A DNA stretch of 64,000 nt, taken from NCBI GenBank assembly GCA_944548615.1, contig OX155974.1, forward strand, positions 186,001-250,000, read 5' to 3'. Below are positions 30,151 to 40,409 of this stretch, in pieces. Origin of the DNA: Micropterix aruncella (taxonomy: Eukaryota > Arthropoda > Insecta > Lepidoptera > Micropterigidae). The notes under the pieces were generated by a model. It searched no databases, had not been told where the DNA came from, and saw only the letters and a program-made list of their open reading frames with translations. Within the stretch, counting starts at the first letter, position 1, and the number at the start of each line of letters is the position of its first letter. The translations under genes and the position numbers were made by a program.

Positions 30151-31501
30151 TCTGATCAAGGAATCACAACATCGAATTTTCGCACACGAGATAGACCTGA
30201 TACGTCATCAGAAAATATTGCCGAAAGACAGCCGTCTGTTCGGATTGAACGCGTATATCGACGCGGAAGGGTTAATACGGCTAGGAGGCCGGATCGAAAA
30301 TGCTAAAGACACACCTTTCGACACAAAAAGGCCATATATATTACACGGTAAGGATAGATTCACGGTGTTACTCGTGAAACATTTACACGAGGTAAATGCT
30401 CACGGCGGCGCTGAATTAATTTTATCAGTGCTAAGAGAACAGTTTTGGGTCATTGGAGCGCGACAAACGGTAAAAAAGATCTCACGAGAATGTGTCTATT
30501 GCACTATCCGGCGCGCGAAGCCTATGACCGCGCAAATGGGCCAACTCCCATCCGCGCGAATAACCACCCGAAGGCGCTGTTTCCACACTGTAGGCGTGGA
30601 CGCCTTTGGGCCGTTTTTCGTCACTAATCGAAAGAAAGTGGAAAAACGATATGGTTTACTCTTCACTTGTTTTAACACGAGAGCGACCCATATCGAACTA
30701 GCTGGAGATTTGTCAACCAGCTCGGCCCTGTTAGCTATAAGACGTTTTATAGCAGCCAGGAGGAAGCCGCGGGAAATTATGAGCGACAATGCCACTGGTT
30801 TCCGCGGTGCGGACGCTGAATTAAAAAAAGTTTTGTCAGCTATCGACAACCATGAAATAAGGGATCGTCTAAGTGCCGACGAGATTAAATGGAGTTTCTC
30901 CCCTCCTTCAGGACCCCATTTCGGTGGAGTTTGGGAGAGTCAGATAAAAACGGCAAAAAAATCGTTATATGCCATATTAAAGGAGCGAGCACCAAACGAA
31001 GATGTGCTGAGAACATTATTATGCGAAGTCTCAGCGATGATGAACCACAAGCCGCTCACGTATATATCTCTAGATACTCGGGATGAGAGACCACTCACAC
31101 CTGCGGATTTCCTATTAGGCCATGCAGATGATAGTACAGCGGTAGGTCAGAATAATACAACTGAGTTATCTAACAAAAATCACTGGAAACAATCGCAAAT
31201 ACTTGCTGATGCTTTCTGGTACCGTTGGTCTAAAGAAGTACTTCCATTGTTGGTTAAACGACCTAAGTGGGCGACAAAGGGAACTCCGTTAAAAATCGGA
31301 GACTTAGTAGTCCTGTTAGATCCTTCCCTAGAACGAGGAAGGTGGGCCAGGGGTCGGGTGACTCAAGTTTTCCCTGACAAAACAGGCCAAGTGCGAATAG
31401 TAGACCTATTAGTGGACGGGAAAATATATAAGCGCCCTCTCAGTAAACTTGTAAAAATACCAACAGCTGACCAGGCAGAAACAGATGTCACTAATGTCTA
31501 A
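30143..31501 (+). CDS. pol: BEL/Pao integrase
   Basis: In the frame after the A-run shift, an HHCC-like region has KHLHEVNAHGG and CVYCTIRRAKP. The catalytic core has D in VGVDAFGPF, D in MSDNATGF and E in FGGVWESQIK. A C-terminal region with WKIGD-like LKIGDLVVLLDP ends in KIPTADQAETDVTNV before TAA. It joins element cDNA to host DNA in the family, with 5-bp duplications, as seen here. This domain is intact as written. Confidence 0.9.
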   Translation, partial: KKILIKESQHRIFAHEIDLIRHQKILPKDSRLFGLNAYIDAEGLIRLGGRIENAKDTPFDTKRPYILHGKDRFTVLLVKHLHEVNAHGGAELILSVLREQFWVIGARQTVKKISRECVYCTIRRAKPMTAQMGQLPSARITTRRRCFHTVGVDAFGPFFVTNRKKVEKRYGLLFTCFNTRATHIELAGDLSTSSALLAIRRFIAARRKPREIMSDNATGFRGADAELKKVLSAIDNHEIRDRLSADEIKWSFSPPSGPHFGGVWESQIKTAKKSLYAILKERAPNEDVLRTLLCEVSAMMNHKPLTYISLDTRDERPLTPADFLLGHADDSTAVGQNNTTELSNKNHWKQSQILADAFWYRWSKEVLPLLVKRPKWATKGTPLKIGDLVVLLDPSLERGRWARGRVTQVFPDKTGQVRIVDLLVDGKIYKRPLSKLVKIPTADQAETDVTNV

Positions 31502-31842
31502 GTGGAAAAAGCGAAAGTCTATTCGACACAGTAGAAAAAAAAAATAGTCTAGCTAGAATTTAAAAGTGAAAACGCAAGTTGACGCTTGTCTCGTAAGAGA
31601 TGAAAACGAAAGTTAACGGAAAGCGGTACGTATCCTAAGTCGAATAATGAGAAATTCTCATAGGTTGAATGAGAACGGATCTGTCACCTCACTAGACCAA
31701 TAAGAAAAATTGAATATGACATTTAGCTAAGTAGAATCCCATAGGTGAATGAGTAAAAAATAAGACTGGATTATGTAAATAAAATGTAAATTAGGTAAAC
31801 CAAATAGATGGAGACAGGAGCCAATGAGGCTCAGAGCCCATT
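31502..31842 (+). other. Non-coding 3' region of BEL/Pao element 1
   Basis: About 340 bp lie between the integrase stop and the polypurine tract. A-rich stretches (AGTAGAAAAAAAAAATAG) and repeated AAGTTAACG-like motifs occur. No gene is seen. Confidence 0.6.
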
Positions 31843-31861
31843 GGGGGGGGGGGGGGGGGAA
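31843..31861 (+). promoter_or_regulatory. Polypurine tract of BEL/Pao element 1 (G17)
   Basis: Seventeen G residues followed by AA directly abut the 3' LTR. Its place is that of the primer for plus-strand DNA. A pure G run is unusual. Its length may be unreliable in the assembly. Confidence 0.7.
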
Positions 31862-33271
31862 TGGTTCAGAATATTCGACAGAGCGGACGCCTACGTCGAT
31901 AAATCTTCCCAAAAGGCGAGACCCTCTTACAAAGGGTAGGAAACATAATTAGTCACGGACGCCGAGGATATGAGATTCCTTGAAAAATAGCTGATAACTC
32001 AAAGGACAGGACGAGTGGGCTATAAAATAAACGCGCTGCCGACCCTGAAACGCGAAACCTTGGCGACCGACCACCGTTTCCATTCAAAATAAATCGTGAG
32101 AAAGACTCCTTAGCAGCACATGGTAACGATAAATTACGAGCAAGGCGACGGGCAAAAGACGACGAAATAAAAACCGTGGACGTTACAAAAAATCATACAT
32201 ACTCCAAATCCCACAATTAACCCTAGAAATAATATAGCTTAAAATGTAAAGAAAATTGCATGATTAATTAATTTAAGCATAGCATATAGTATTTCGTTTA
32301 ATGTAAAGTAAAGCGCTAGGAGAGACAACTTAATTAGCCTAATTAACGATCTAACATAAATATTAACTTGTTACTATTGATCTGAAACTAACCTATGTTT
32401 AAGACAATGTGTACTCGGGAAAGGTGGCGTTTGCGACGAGAATCTGTAATAACAATAATAATAATATTGTTTTATTTAAGAGAAAGTAGTACAAAAATTA
32501 TGTCTTAAAAACTACCCAACTAGGTTAATGCCTGTACTAGGGTAGATTCTTTTCTTTTAAATTAAGCAAATAATATGTCTATAAAATGTTTAAATGTAAG
32601 ACACAGACAACTAGTGTATTCGCTTCTCGCTCTAGCGTGCAAGCGAGGAAGCATGATTGCGATGTCTCTTTCAAACGGGGTTGCATCTGTTTATGCGCCC
32701 TGTTTCGTGATTGGATAATACGTGTGCGGTGTAATTATGGGGGTGTGTTTAGAAATTTCTGGAAGCAGCTAGACCAATGACTGGTAAGGGCGGTCGCTAT
32801 CTTAAAAAAAATGTAAGGCGATCGCGACAGAAAGGAGCGAAAGCTTCAGTTTAAAATTTGCAAAGGGTCAGCGCGAACGCGCCGTGACCCAAGCACCGGG
32901 GACTTATTGTAAATTATAAGTACACGAAACTCAATGTAAAAGTAAAGATAAGTGACCGAATAAAAGAAAGTCGCGCGAAAAAAGTGTTTACTTTCGACGG
33001 AAGCTTATCCTGCGTGACCTAAGGAAAGTGAAGTTCTATTACTGAAGCTTCTCGCTGAACTAATTTCCTTGTGAGGTTGGAATCCACCATTCGTTCGAGA
33101 CAACCACCCCTGAGAGAAAAACCAACCTAGCTGGTGAGTGATTACCATTTGAATACAGTCCAAGGTGAAAACCATTGAAGATAATCGAAGGGGTAATTAC
33201 CCAGCACAAAAGGGGTCGCGTAAATTCACAAGTTAAGTGGGTTTATGCAAACCGGGTAAAAATCCCAACCA
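31862..33271 (+). repeat. 3' LTR of BEL/Pao element 1
   Basis: 1410 bp, starting TGGTTCAG and ending CCCAACCA, followed by GTACA at 33272-33276. It represents the uninterrupted LTR and shows the empty TTAA of the MITE in the 5' LTR. Confidence 0.92.
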
Positions 33272-33276
33272 GTACA

Positions 33277-33362
33277 AATGTCATTCGGGTTCTTGCAACG
33301 CATCTTGTCAGACAATTTGAGCATGAGACGCATTGCTGCGAAATTCGTACCGAGACTAGAGT
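33277..33362 (+). pseudogene. mariner transposase, middle part (continues 23275)
   Basis: Joined across the BEL/Pao element, the frame reads AIVQMSFGFLQRILSDNLSM and then RRIAAKFVPRL, the expected next part of a mariner HTH/catalytic region. It ends abruptly at about 33362, where the GC-rich repeat begins. This confirms that the retrotransposon sits inside the mariner. Confidence 0.88.
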
Positions 33363-34178
33363 CTTCAACTACAGCGGGCGAGCCCTCCACCTCAAGAAGT
33401 TTTAACGTATAGTCGTTCTGTCTCCCTGAAGTGAGCGCAGAAGACTTAGACAACAACAGTCCACCATCAAGCTCCGCCACAAGCCCGTAGGAGGCCAACG
33501 CCTTAACCGCGAGATAGCCAGGAGTGTTACCCAGCGGGCTTCCATTCACACAGTTACTTCCAATTAAGACTAGATTACTCCAGTCTCCCGATTGGTTCCG
33601 AGTTCGAGGTCGCTTGCGCGGTCCTCTCCCTTACGAAGCGGTGAAACGGTGTGTACCGAATCTATCGCGGACCACGGCATCCTTTGCCCGGCTGTTCACC
33701 CAGGATCGGGTAGCCGATGGTCGTTTCAAGAGCAGTCGCCGTAAGGTCTGCGACCACCCCCGCTCTATAGGAAACAGTACAGCTTCCAGACTCCCCCGAC
33801 TGTTAGTCAGAGTGCACAGTCGATTGGCTTACACCGCACGGTGCGCAGACCGTCCAGGAGCGCCAGAAGTTTGACTCCTAGGGGAAACTAGCCCTGAGGC
33901 CTGAGTCCTACCCCTACCCCCCCCCCCCCCCCCAGAGGCTCACACTTCATGCGTGGAGGCCACCGGATGGGCGTTGACCCGTGAGTGTGACCAACCCTGA
34001 ACAGAATGGGTCTTCGTGGCCAACTCAGCAAGGGCCCGTTAGCTCCTACCGAGACTGTTGAAGACCGGAGCGACCAGAAAGAAAATCACTTAGCTGTCTG
34101 CAGTGAATTGAAAATGCAGCAAGAGATGACCCTAACTTCATAACCCCAACTTTCTCTTTCCCAAAATAAAATTTCAAT
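33363..34178 (+). repeat. GC-rich repeat, copy 2, and adjoining mosaic
   Basis: 33376-33870 is the inverted counterpart of 11375-11860. After it come an 18-base C run (about 33917-33934), a GGCTCACACTTCATGCG stretch, and the block shared with about 6155-6195. It may be an insertion between two parts of the same mariner. No reliable gene is seen: the open frames at 33226-33549 (minus) and 33524-33874 (plus) are chimeric or not conserved. Confidence 0.55.
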
Positions 34179-34366
34179 TGAAAGGTTGTCGTTCTATCAT
34201 GATCGAGGAGATCCAGGAAGAAACGCTGAATGTGCTTCGAACACTTACTTTTTCAGACTTCCAGGGATGCATGGAATGATGAAAAAAACGCTGGGATCGC
34301 TGTATCGATACCCAAGGAGACTATTTTAAAGGAGACGGTGGAAATTATAGTTACGATAAGGTATAA
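34179..34366 (+). pseudogene. mariner transposase C-terminal fragment
   Basis: A frame reads IMIEEIQEETLNVLRTLTFS and then DFQGCME, two TGA codons where tryptophans are expected, and KKRWDRCIDTQGDYF up to TAA at 34364-34366. This is the usual end of a mariner transposase (RW..C....G.YF). It may be the tail of the mariner at 22816 and 33277, with the middle replaced by the GC-rich repeat, or a separate copy. Confidence 0.7.
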
Positions 34367-34985
34367 TTAAAATACAAACGGAGCTGCCATGGAATTCACC
34401 GACTGGAATCGGGCCCATCGTAATACTATTATTACTTTTCTGGGGGGTAAGCTGTGGATTCCAGACCAACGACCGGCTGTGGGAGGTTCAGGACAGCTAT
34501 CTTGTCACATGTGGGCGTCACCTTACCCCCCATTCACTCCTCCTTTGAAGCCATAGAATTTGAGATGCAGAAATTGCGGGTTTAGATATTTCTTTTAAGA
34601 AAGAGTTGATTATTTTTCTGGGAAGACCAAGATCTTTAGAGGTGAAACAGAGATTTGGCTGGCAGGCCAAAAGCGACAACTTCCACCGCATGAAGGTGAA
34701 CAGTGAAGCCGTTCCGGGTGTGGGCATTTGCAAAATCATGGTATTTATTTAATTCATACTCGTGTTATTTTGGGATATTTGATTCCCATGGAACAGTTAA
34801 TTCTTAGACAATAAGGGCCATCTTCCGAGATAAGAGAGTAAGGAGTTATATCTGGACGGAAGGCTGTGCATCCGAAACTTTCAGGGAATTTATACTGCTT
34901 AGAGATCGAATCGACCTCCATAATCCAATCTGTCGTGGCGGTAAGTGTACCATCCTTGATCTAAGGTCACCTTGCAGCCAGCTAG
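34367..34985 (-). pseudogene. RLE-type LINE, second copy (3' end)
   Basis: The minus-strand copy of the element at 82-4888. It has the knuckle end ARHILAGCKVTLDQGW, fragments of the endonuclease, and the C-terminus LPRKIINSFLKEISKPAIS down to 34518. Frameshifts and a deletion remove most of the stretch between. Its 3' UTR (34370-34517) is uninterrupted and provides the empty site for the pogo-like element. It lacks the C2H2 segment found after the stop in copy 1. Confidence 0.8.
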
Positions 34986-35049
34986 AATATGTCTAGCTAT
35001 ACTAGGCGGAATATACAGAGATACGTCGCACGCTTTCGCCATATAATTT

Positions 35050-35812
35050 TGGACTGGCGTTTGTGTTGCCGCTGCCACCTCGTCCGGAGCCATACCCACT
35101 ATCGAGGCAGGTTCGCAGTACGGTGCATTTGCTTCCGATTGCGTCCGAGATGATACGACTGTAGGCGAACTGTCGCTCTTCGCGAGCCCCGTAACCATCA
35201 TATCCAACCCAGTTGGTAATCCGCTACCACTGTTCAGTACTGATCGATTAAAATTGCCGATTTGTAAGATCGTGTTACACGGCGATATGTTATTTACTTC
35301 GGAGAAGTGTTTTACGAAGTCATTCACTATTTCATTTTCCATTTTACTTCGTCCCATATACCGCATTATTGTGTCGTCTATATTTTTAAGTATTTTTCCC
35401 AAAAGTGTATTAATAATAATGCGCCAAATTTTTTTTGGGTCATTTTCAGCCTCCGTTATTTTTTGCCTGAAATATTCATTTTTAGCAAATCTGATTTTAG
35501 CGGTGATATTATTGCGGGGGTATTTGTATTGGTTTTTCAGGCATACATTTTTGGTGAGTTTTTGCATTTCCTGAAGAGTGTATCGCGCTCCCCTATGAGC
35601 CTTACAATCTCAAGATTTATCCATGGTTTTTGTATTCGTTTTGATTTAGGTTTATTCTTATGTATTTTACTCTTATCATAACTCACTTTTACTGGTAAAA
35701 TCCAACTAAAAACACTTAAAATCACAATAATCGTAGCGCGTCGCTTGGCACTGGTTCGGTCGTGTTCGTCGCTGTCAATGGAACTTTCCACAGCCGTTTG
35801 GCAGGGTTGCAA
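35050..35812 (-). pseudogene. LINE fragment: linker between endonuclease and RT
   Basis: Two minus-strand frames, 35812-35537 and 35567-35231, give KSKRIQKPWINLEIVRLIGE and, after a frameshift, YKYPRNNITAKIRFAKNEYF and NDPKKIWRIIINTLLGK. This is the conserved linker before the RT of Jockey/CR1-type elements. The frame continues to 34899 through sequence that is not LINE-like and joins the RLE knuckle, so the long open frame is a chimera. The source of 35050-35230 is unknown. Confidence 0.65.
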
Positions 35813-36365
35813 TATTTCATACAGCTTTTATCGCATGATACTATCGTAGAATTTAATAGTAACGAATCTTTGGCTATTTTCTGGCATCATTCGATAAAAT
35901 ATAGAAGCCCGTTCTATTTTTAAATGGATTTTTTCGCAAACGGCTTCCATCGTGCCGTCATCACTGGACACATTGGACGCCTGTCATTCCAGTGTATTAA
36001 AACTTGCATCCAATAATGGACGCCACACATTTGTCCGGTTAATAAAGAACATAACTGTATTTACAATTTTTGCATATTTTACGTATTTTGTGATAAAAAC
36101 ATCGAGATGAATTGAATAGGCGACTTTTTTTCAGTTCGCCAACTTTGTAATATTTATTCATTATTATTTTAATTGTTTTACGAGATAATCTTACAATGTT
36201 TTATATTTCAAATTTCAATGCGATCATTTTACAGTTATTCTTTTTATGATCCGTGTAGTGGTTTACAAGTTATAGTCGTTTTACTCAAGGTCATTTACTT
36301 GCGCCGAATTTACGTGCGAAAATGTCGCCGGCGTAAGTGACAGCTGAATTTTTACTTCGCGATTG
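35813..36365 (-). mobile_element. TTAA-associated MITE family (copy 2)
   Basis: On the minus strand it starts TTAACCCCTCAATCGCGAAG at 36366 and shares the GATCATAAAAAGAA and GATCGCATTGAAATTTG core with 10460-10900. The rest, towards 35813, has no coding signal. The far end is not defined. Confidence 0.5.
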
Positions 36366-38790
36366 AGGGGTTAAAGTAATCCTACAAAGTTCATCTAATA
36401 TCGTTTTTTCATACAAATTTTGAAACCCCGTTTCACCCCTTTAGGGGTTGAATTTTGAAAAAACACAAAAGACATATTTGCTTATTTGTTTATTCGAGTA
36501 ATCTTACAAAGTTTCGAATTAAAAAGTATATCTATATCGTTTACCACACAAATTTCGAAACCCCTTTTCACCCCTTTAGTGGTGGAATTTTGAAAAAAAT
36601 ATGAAACACGTCTTTCCTTATTTATTTATTAGAGTGACCTTACAAAGTTTCGAAATAAAAAGTCCATCTAAAATCGTTTTGCCATACAAACTTTAAACCC
36701 CGTTTTACCCCTAAGGGCGGAATTTTGAATAACCATGAAAGACCCATTTGTTTATTTGATTATGAGAGTAATATTACAAAGTTTTGATTAAAAAAATCTA
36801 TCTGTATGGTTACTCCATACAAATTGTATAACCCCTTTTCACCCGTTTAGGGGTTGAATTTTGAAAAACCACGAAAGACGTATTTTCTTACTTTTTTGTT
36901 AGAGTAATCCTTTGAATTTTCGAAATAAAAAGCACATCTAATATTGTTCATTCATACAAATTTTGAAACCCCGTTTCACCCCTTTAGGGGTTGAATTTTG
37001 AAAAAAACATGAAACACCTGTTTTCTTATTTGTTTATTAGAGTAATCTTACAAAGTTTCGAATTGAAAAGTACATCTACATCGTTTCTTCATAAAAAAAA
37101 TCGAAACCCTTTTTCACCCCTTTAGGGGTTGAATTTTGAAAAAATATGAAACACTTGTTTCCTTATTTATTTATTAGAGTAATCTTACAAACTTTCGAAA
37201 TAAAAAGTCCATCTAAAATAGTTTATCTATACAAACTTTAAACCCCCGTATTACCCCTTTAGGGGCGGAATTGTGAAAAACCATAAAACACCTATTTGAT
37301 TATTTGTTTATAAGAGTAATCTTAAAAAGTTTCGAATTAAAAAGTACATCTATATCGATTTTCTATACAAATTTTGGAACCCCTTTTCACCCCTTTAGGG
37401 GTTGATTTTGAAAAAAATATGATACACGTGTTTCCTTTTTATTTATTAGAGTAATCTTACAAAGTTTCGAAATAAAAAGCACGTCTAATATTGTTCATTC
37501 ATACAAATTTTGAAACCCCGTTTCACCCCTTTAGGGGTTGAATTTTGAAAAAACATGAACACCTGTTTTCTTATTTGTTTATTAGAGTAATCTTACAAAG
37601 TTTCGAATTAAAAAGTACATCTATATCGTTTCTTCATAAAAAAATGGAAACCCTTTTTCCCCCTTTAGGGGTTGAATTTAAAAAAAATATGAAACACGTG
37701 TTTCCTTATTTATTTATTAGAGCAATCTTACAAACTTTCGAAATAAAAAGTTCATCTAAAATCGTTTATCCATGCACACTTTAAACCCCCGTATTACCCC
37801 TTTAGGGGCGGAATTTTGAAAAACCATAAAACACCTCTTTGATTATTTGTTTATAAGAGTAATCTTAAAAAGTTTCAAATTAAAAAGTACATCTATATCG
37901 ATTTTCCATACAAATTTTGGAACCCCTTTTCACCCCTTTAGGGGTTGAATTTTGAAAAAATATGATACACGTGTTACCTTGTTTATTTATTAGAGTAATC
38001 TTACAAACTTTCGAAATAAAGAGTCCATCTAAAATCATTTATCCATACAAACTTTAAACCCCCGTATAACCCCTTTAGGGGCGGAATTTAAAAAAATAAT
38101 AAAACACCTATTTAATTATTTGTTTATAAGAGTAATCTTAAAAAGTTTCAAATTAAAAAGTACATCTATATCGATTTTCCATACAAACTTTGGAACCCCT
38201 TTTCACCCCTTTAGGAGTTGAATTTTGAAAAAATATGATACACGTGTTACCTTATTTATTTATTAGAGTAATCTTACATAGTTTCGAAATAAAAAGCACA
38301 TCTAATATTGTTCATTCATACAAATTTTGAAACCCCATTTCAACCCTTTAGGGGTTGAATTTTGAAAAAACATGAAACACCTGTTTTCTTATTTGTTTAT
38401 TAGAGTAATCTTACAAAGTTTCGAATTAAGAGTACATCTATATCGTTTCTTCATTAAAAAAATCGAAACCCCTTTTTCACCCCTTTAGGGGTTGAATTTT
38501 TAAAAAATATGAAAAACGTGTTTCCTTATTTATTTATTAAAGTAATCTTACAAACTTTCGAAATAAAAAGTCCAACTAAAATCGTTTATCCATACAAACT
38601 TTAAAACCCTGTTTCACCCCTTTAAGGGTAGAATTTTGAAAAAACATGAAACACCTATTTCCTTATTTGTTTATTAGAATAGTCTTTCAAAGTTTGGAAT
38701 TAAAAAGTATATCTATATAGGTTTTCCATACAAATTGTGAAACCCCTTTTCACCCCTTTAGGGGTTGAATTTCGAAAAATCCGCCCTTAG
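36366..38790 (+). repeat. Tandem array, about 18 monomers of about 136 bp
   Basis: Each monomer has a CCCCTTTAGGGGTTGAATTT or GGGGCGG variant, then a GAAACACCTGTTTTC-like part and an AGTAATCTTACAAAGTTTCG part. Monomer types recur in a four-type order (about 545 bp), seen at about 36935, 37484 and 38300, with an extra pair inserted in between. It ends at 38790 and is followed by GTCAGTCAG(TGAA)n at about 38868-38902, which resembles an RTE-type LINE tail. Open frames in it follow the repeat and are not genes. Confidence 0.88.
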
Positions 38791-38924
38791 TGAGCGCCTA
38801 CATCCTAAAAGGAACCTATTTGCAAAATTTTAGCTTTCTAGGTCTAAGGGTTAGGGCTGGGCGTTGATGAGTCAGTCAGTGAATGAATGAATGAATGAAT
38901 CGGAACTTCTCTCTTTAAATATGA

Positions 38925-39140
38925 GATAAACAATATTAGTGACAATTTACTTATCGCTAGATAGCGTATCGTAATCCTAGCTTTTACGCTATTAAAAAAC
39001 ACTAAACACTAATTTAAAAAAAAAAACATTTTCTTTTTTTTTTACTTTTTTTTTTAAAGTTGCTTACTTTGTTGTACTGTAACACCTACTCAAAAAAAGC
39101 CCTTGCAGTAAAAACAACTTAAACTTTATATTCCAATATG
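38925..39140 (+). mobile_element. Inverted-repeat element upstream of zinc-finger copy 3 (partial)
   Basis: Counterpart of 7340-7550, with GATAAACAATATTAGTGACA and GCTTACTTTGTTGTACTG. One arm is missing, cut by the tandem array. A 35-bp stretch around TTATATTCCAATATGTGG is duplicated at 39123 and 39162. Confidence 0.55.
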
Positions 39141-39296
39141 TGGAATATAAAAATATTAAACTTTATATTCCAATATGTGGTAATACTAAACACGAAACGT
39201 CAAAATAATTACATCTGTTTACGGTGTAGATCGTTTAAGTTTCTGCAGTTCTCCGCTTTATTTTACCTCTATATATAATAAAAAAGTATATTCACC

Positions 39297-40409
39297 ATGG
39301 AAAGGCAGGGAAATGATGAAAATAATGCAGACATTAAAGTGAAAATAGAATTAGAGTCCGATGTCGAAGACAGGATGCCAAGTTGCTCTGACAATAAATA
39401 CAGTGAAACGTTGAAACCAGAAAGCGATATTTGCTACAAAGAAGAGCAACCAAACTCTTCTTATATGGAAGCAAATATTCTGGAATTTGAAGAAGAGGTA
39501 GTGGCTTTCATAAAACCCGAAGGAAGCGTGATGAAAGAGATCAAAGTATTGCTAACGAAATTTGATAAATTCATATGCGTTGTCTGCGATGGCCATCTAG
39601 ACAGAAGCGTGCCAATGGGAGCATGCAAGCATTCCAATGAAATTGTGCTTTTTTGCAAAGACTGTATTAGGCCAAATGTTAAGAAATATATTTGTGTCAA
39701 ATGTAGCTACGAATCAAGTCGTAGATTTCATCTAATTGAGCATATTGATACAGTGCATAGGAAATGTAAGAAATATACGTGTGAAGAGTGTGACAGGGCA
39801 TTTTCATATAGAGTAAGTTTGAAAAAACACGTCCAATCGATCCATCGCAAACTAAAGCATGCGTGTCAGCAGTGTAAGAAAGTCTTTTCTGATCGCAACT
39901 ACTTACTACAGCATGTAAATTTCACTCACCGGCAGTTGAATGTATTCACGTGTGATTTATGCACCAAAGAATTTCCAAATCAATCATGCTTTAAACTGCA
40001 CATCGATGGCGTTCATAGAAAAATGAAGGAATTTGAATGTAAGGAATGCAAAGGCGCATTCTTGACGAGTGGTCATTTAATTCAACATGTCAATTCTGTC
40101 CACCGGAAATTGAAGCCTTTCGCGTGTGACAAATGCAATCGCAGTTTTGCAACGCGTGCACATTTAAAGGACCATATAAACTCAATCCATCTCAGAATTA
40201 AGTATGTTTGTGCGGAATGTAACAGAGCTTTCACAGAAAAGGGAAGCTTAATCCGACATATAAATGTAATTCACCGAAAAATTAAGCCATTTGTTTGTAC
40301 AACATGCAAACATGCATTTGGTCAGAAAATTCAACATAAAAATCACATGACTGCTGCCAAATGCCAATTGAAAGACATTAAACAATCGAAAAGCAACGGT
40401 CGGCGGTAG
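39297..40409 (+). CDS. C2H2 zinc-finger protein, amplicon copy 3 (intact, 370 aa)
   Basis: Same length and architecture as 17599-18711. It has the acidic N-terminus, the cysteine/histidine site (ICVVCDGHLD ... GACKHSNE ... FCKDC), and eight fingers with HRKLKP-type linkers, the last being C2HC. ATG 39297 is in the conserved ACCATGGAAAGGCAGG context. Many differences from copy 2 are in the helix positions of the fingers, for example RKSLKKH versus RVSLKKH and RSNLYAH versus RNYLLQH. Binding specificity may differ. It lies between the tandem array and the ISL2EU element. A coding capacity kept over 370 codons with visible divergence suggests selection, which needs a substitution-rate test. Confidence 0.88.
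   Translation: MERQGNDENNADIKVKIELESDVEDRMPSCSDNKYSETLKPESDICYKEEQPNSSYMEANILEFEEEVVAFIKPEGSVMKEIKVLLTKFDKFICVVCDGHLDRSVPMGACKHSNEIVLFCKDCIRPNVKKYICVKCSYESSRRFHLIEHIDTVHRKCKKYTCEECDRAFSYRVSLKKHVQSIHRKLKHACQQCKKVFSDRNYLLQHVNFTHRQLNVFTCDLCTKEFPNQSCFKLHIDGVHRKMKEFECKECKGAFLTSGHLIQHVNSVHRKLKPFACDKCNRSFATRAHLKDHINSIHLRIKYVCAECNRAFTEKGSLIRHINVIHRKIKPFVCTTCKHAFGQKIQHKNHMTAAKCQLKDIKQSKSNGRR

Larger units (their letters stand above)
23276..33271 (+). mobile_element. BEL/Pao LTR retrotransposon 1 (about 10 kb)
   Basis: LTRs 23276-24949 and 31862-33271 both run TGGTTCAG...CCCAACCA, and GTACA flanks both ends. The order is gag, protease, RT, RNase H, integrase, typical of BEL/Pao. I spotted about four substitutions between the LTRs over 1410 shared bases, so the insertion is young. 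It cannot be active: part of the RT is replaced by a 932-bp inverted duplication of gag-pro-RT sequence, and pol has a further frameshift at a run of nine A. Confidence 0.93.

Noticed and set aside
33226..33549. 107-codon minus-strand frame
   Set aside because: It crosses from the GC-rich repeat through antisense mariner into the LTR, so it is a chimera.
37545..37784. Open frame in the tandem array
   Set aside because: It only follows the monomer sequence, and neighbouring monomers shift the frame.
36366..38790. Possible CRISPR-like repeat-spacer array
   Set aside because: Whole monomers are repeated with gradual divergence, there are no unique spacers, and the DNA is animal.
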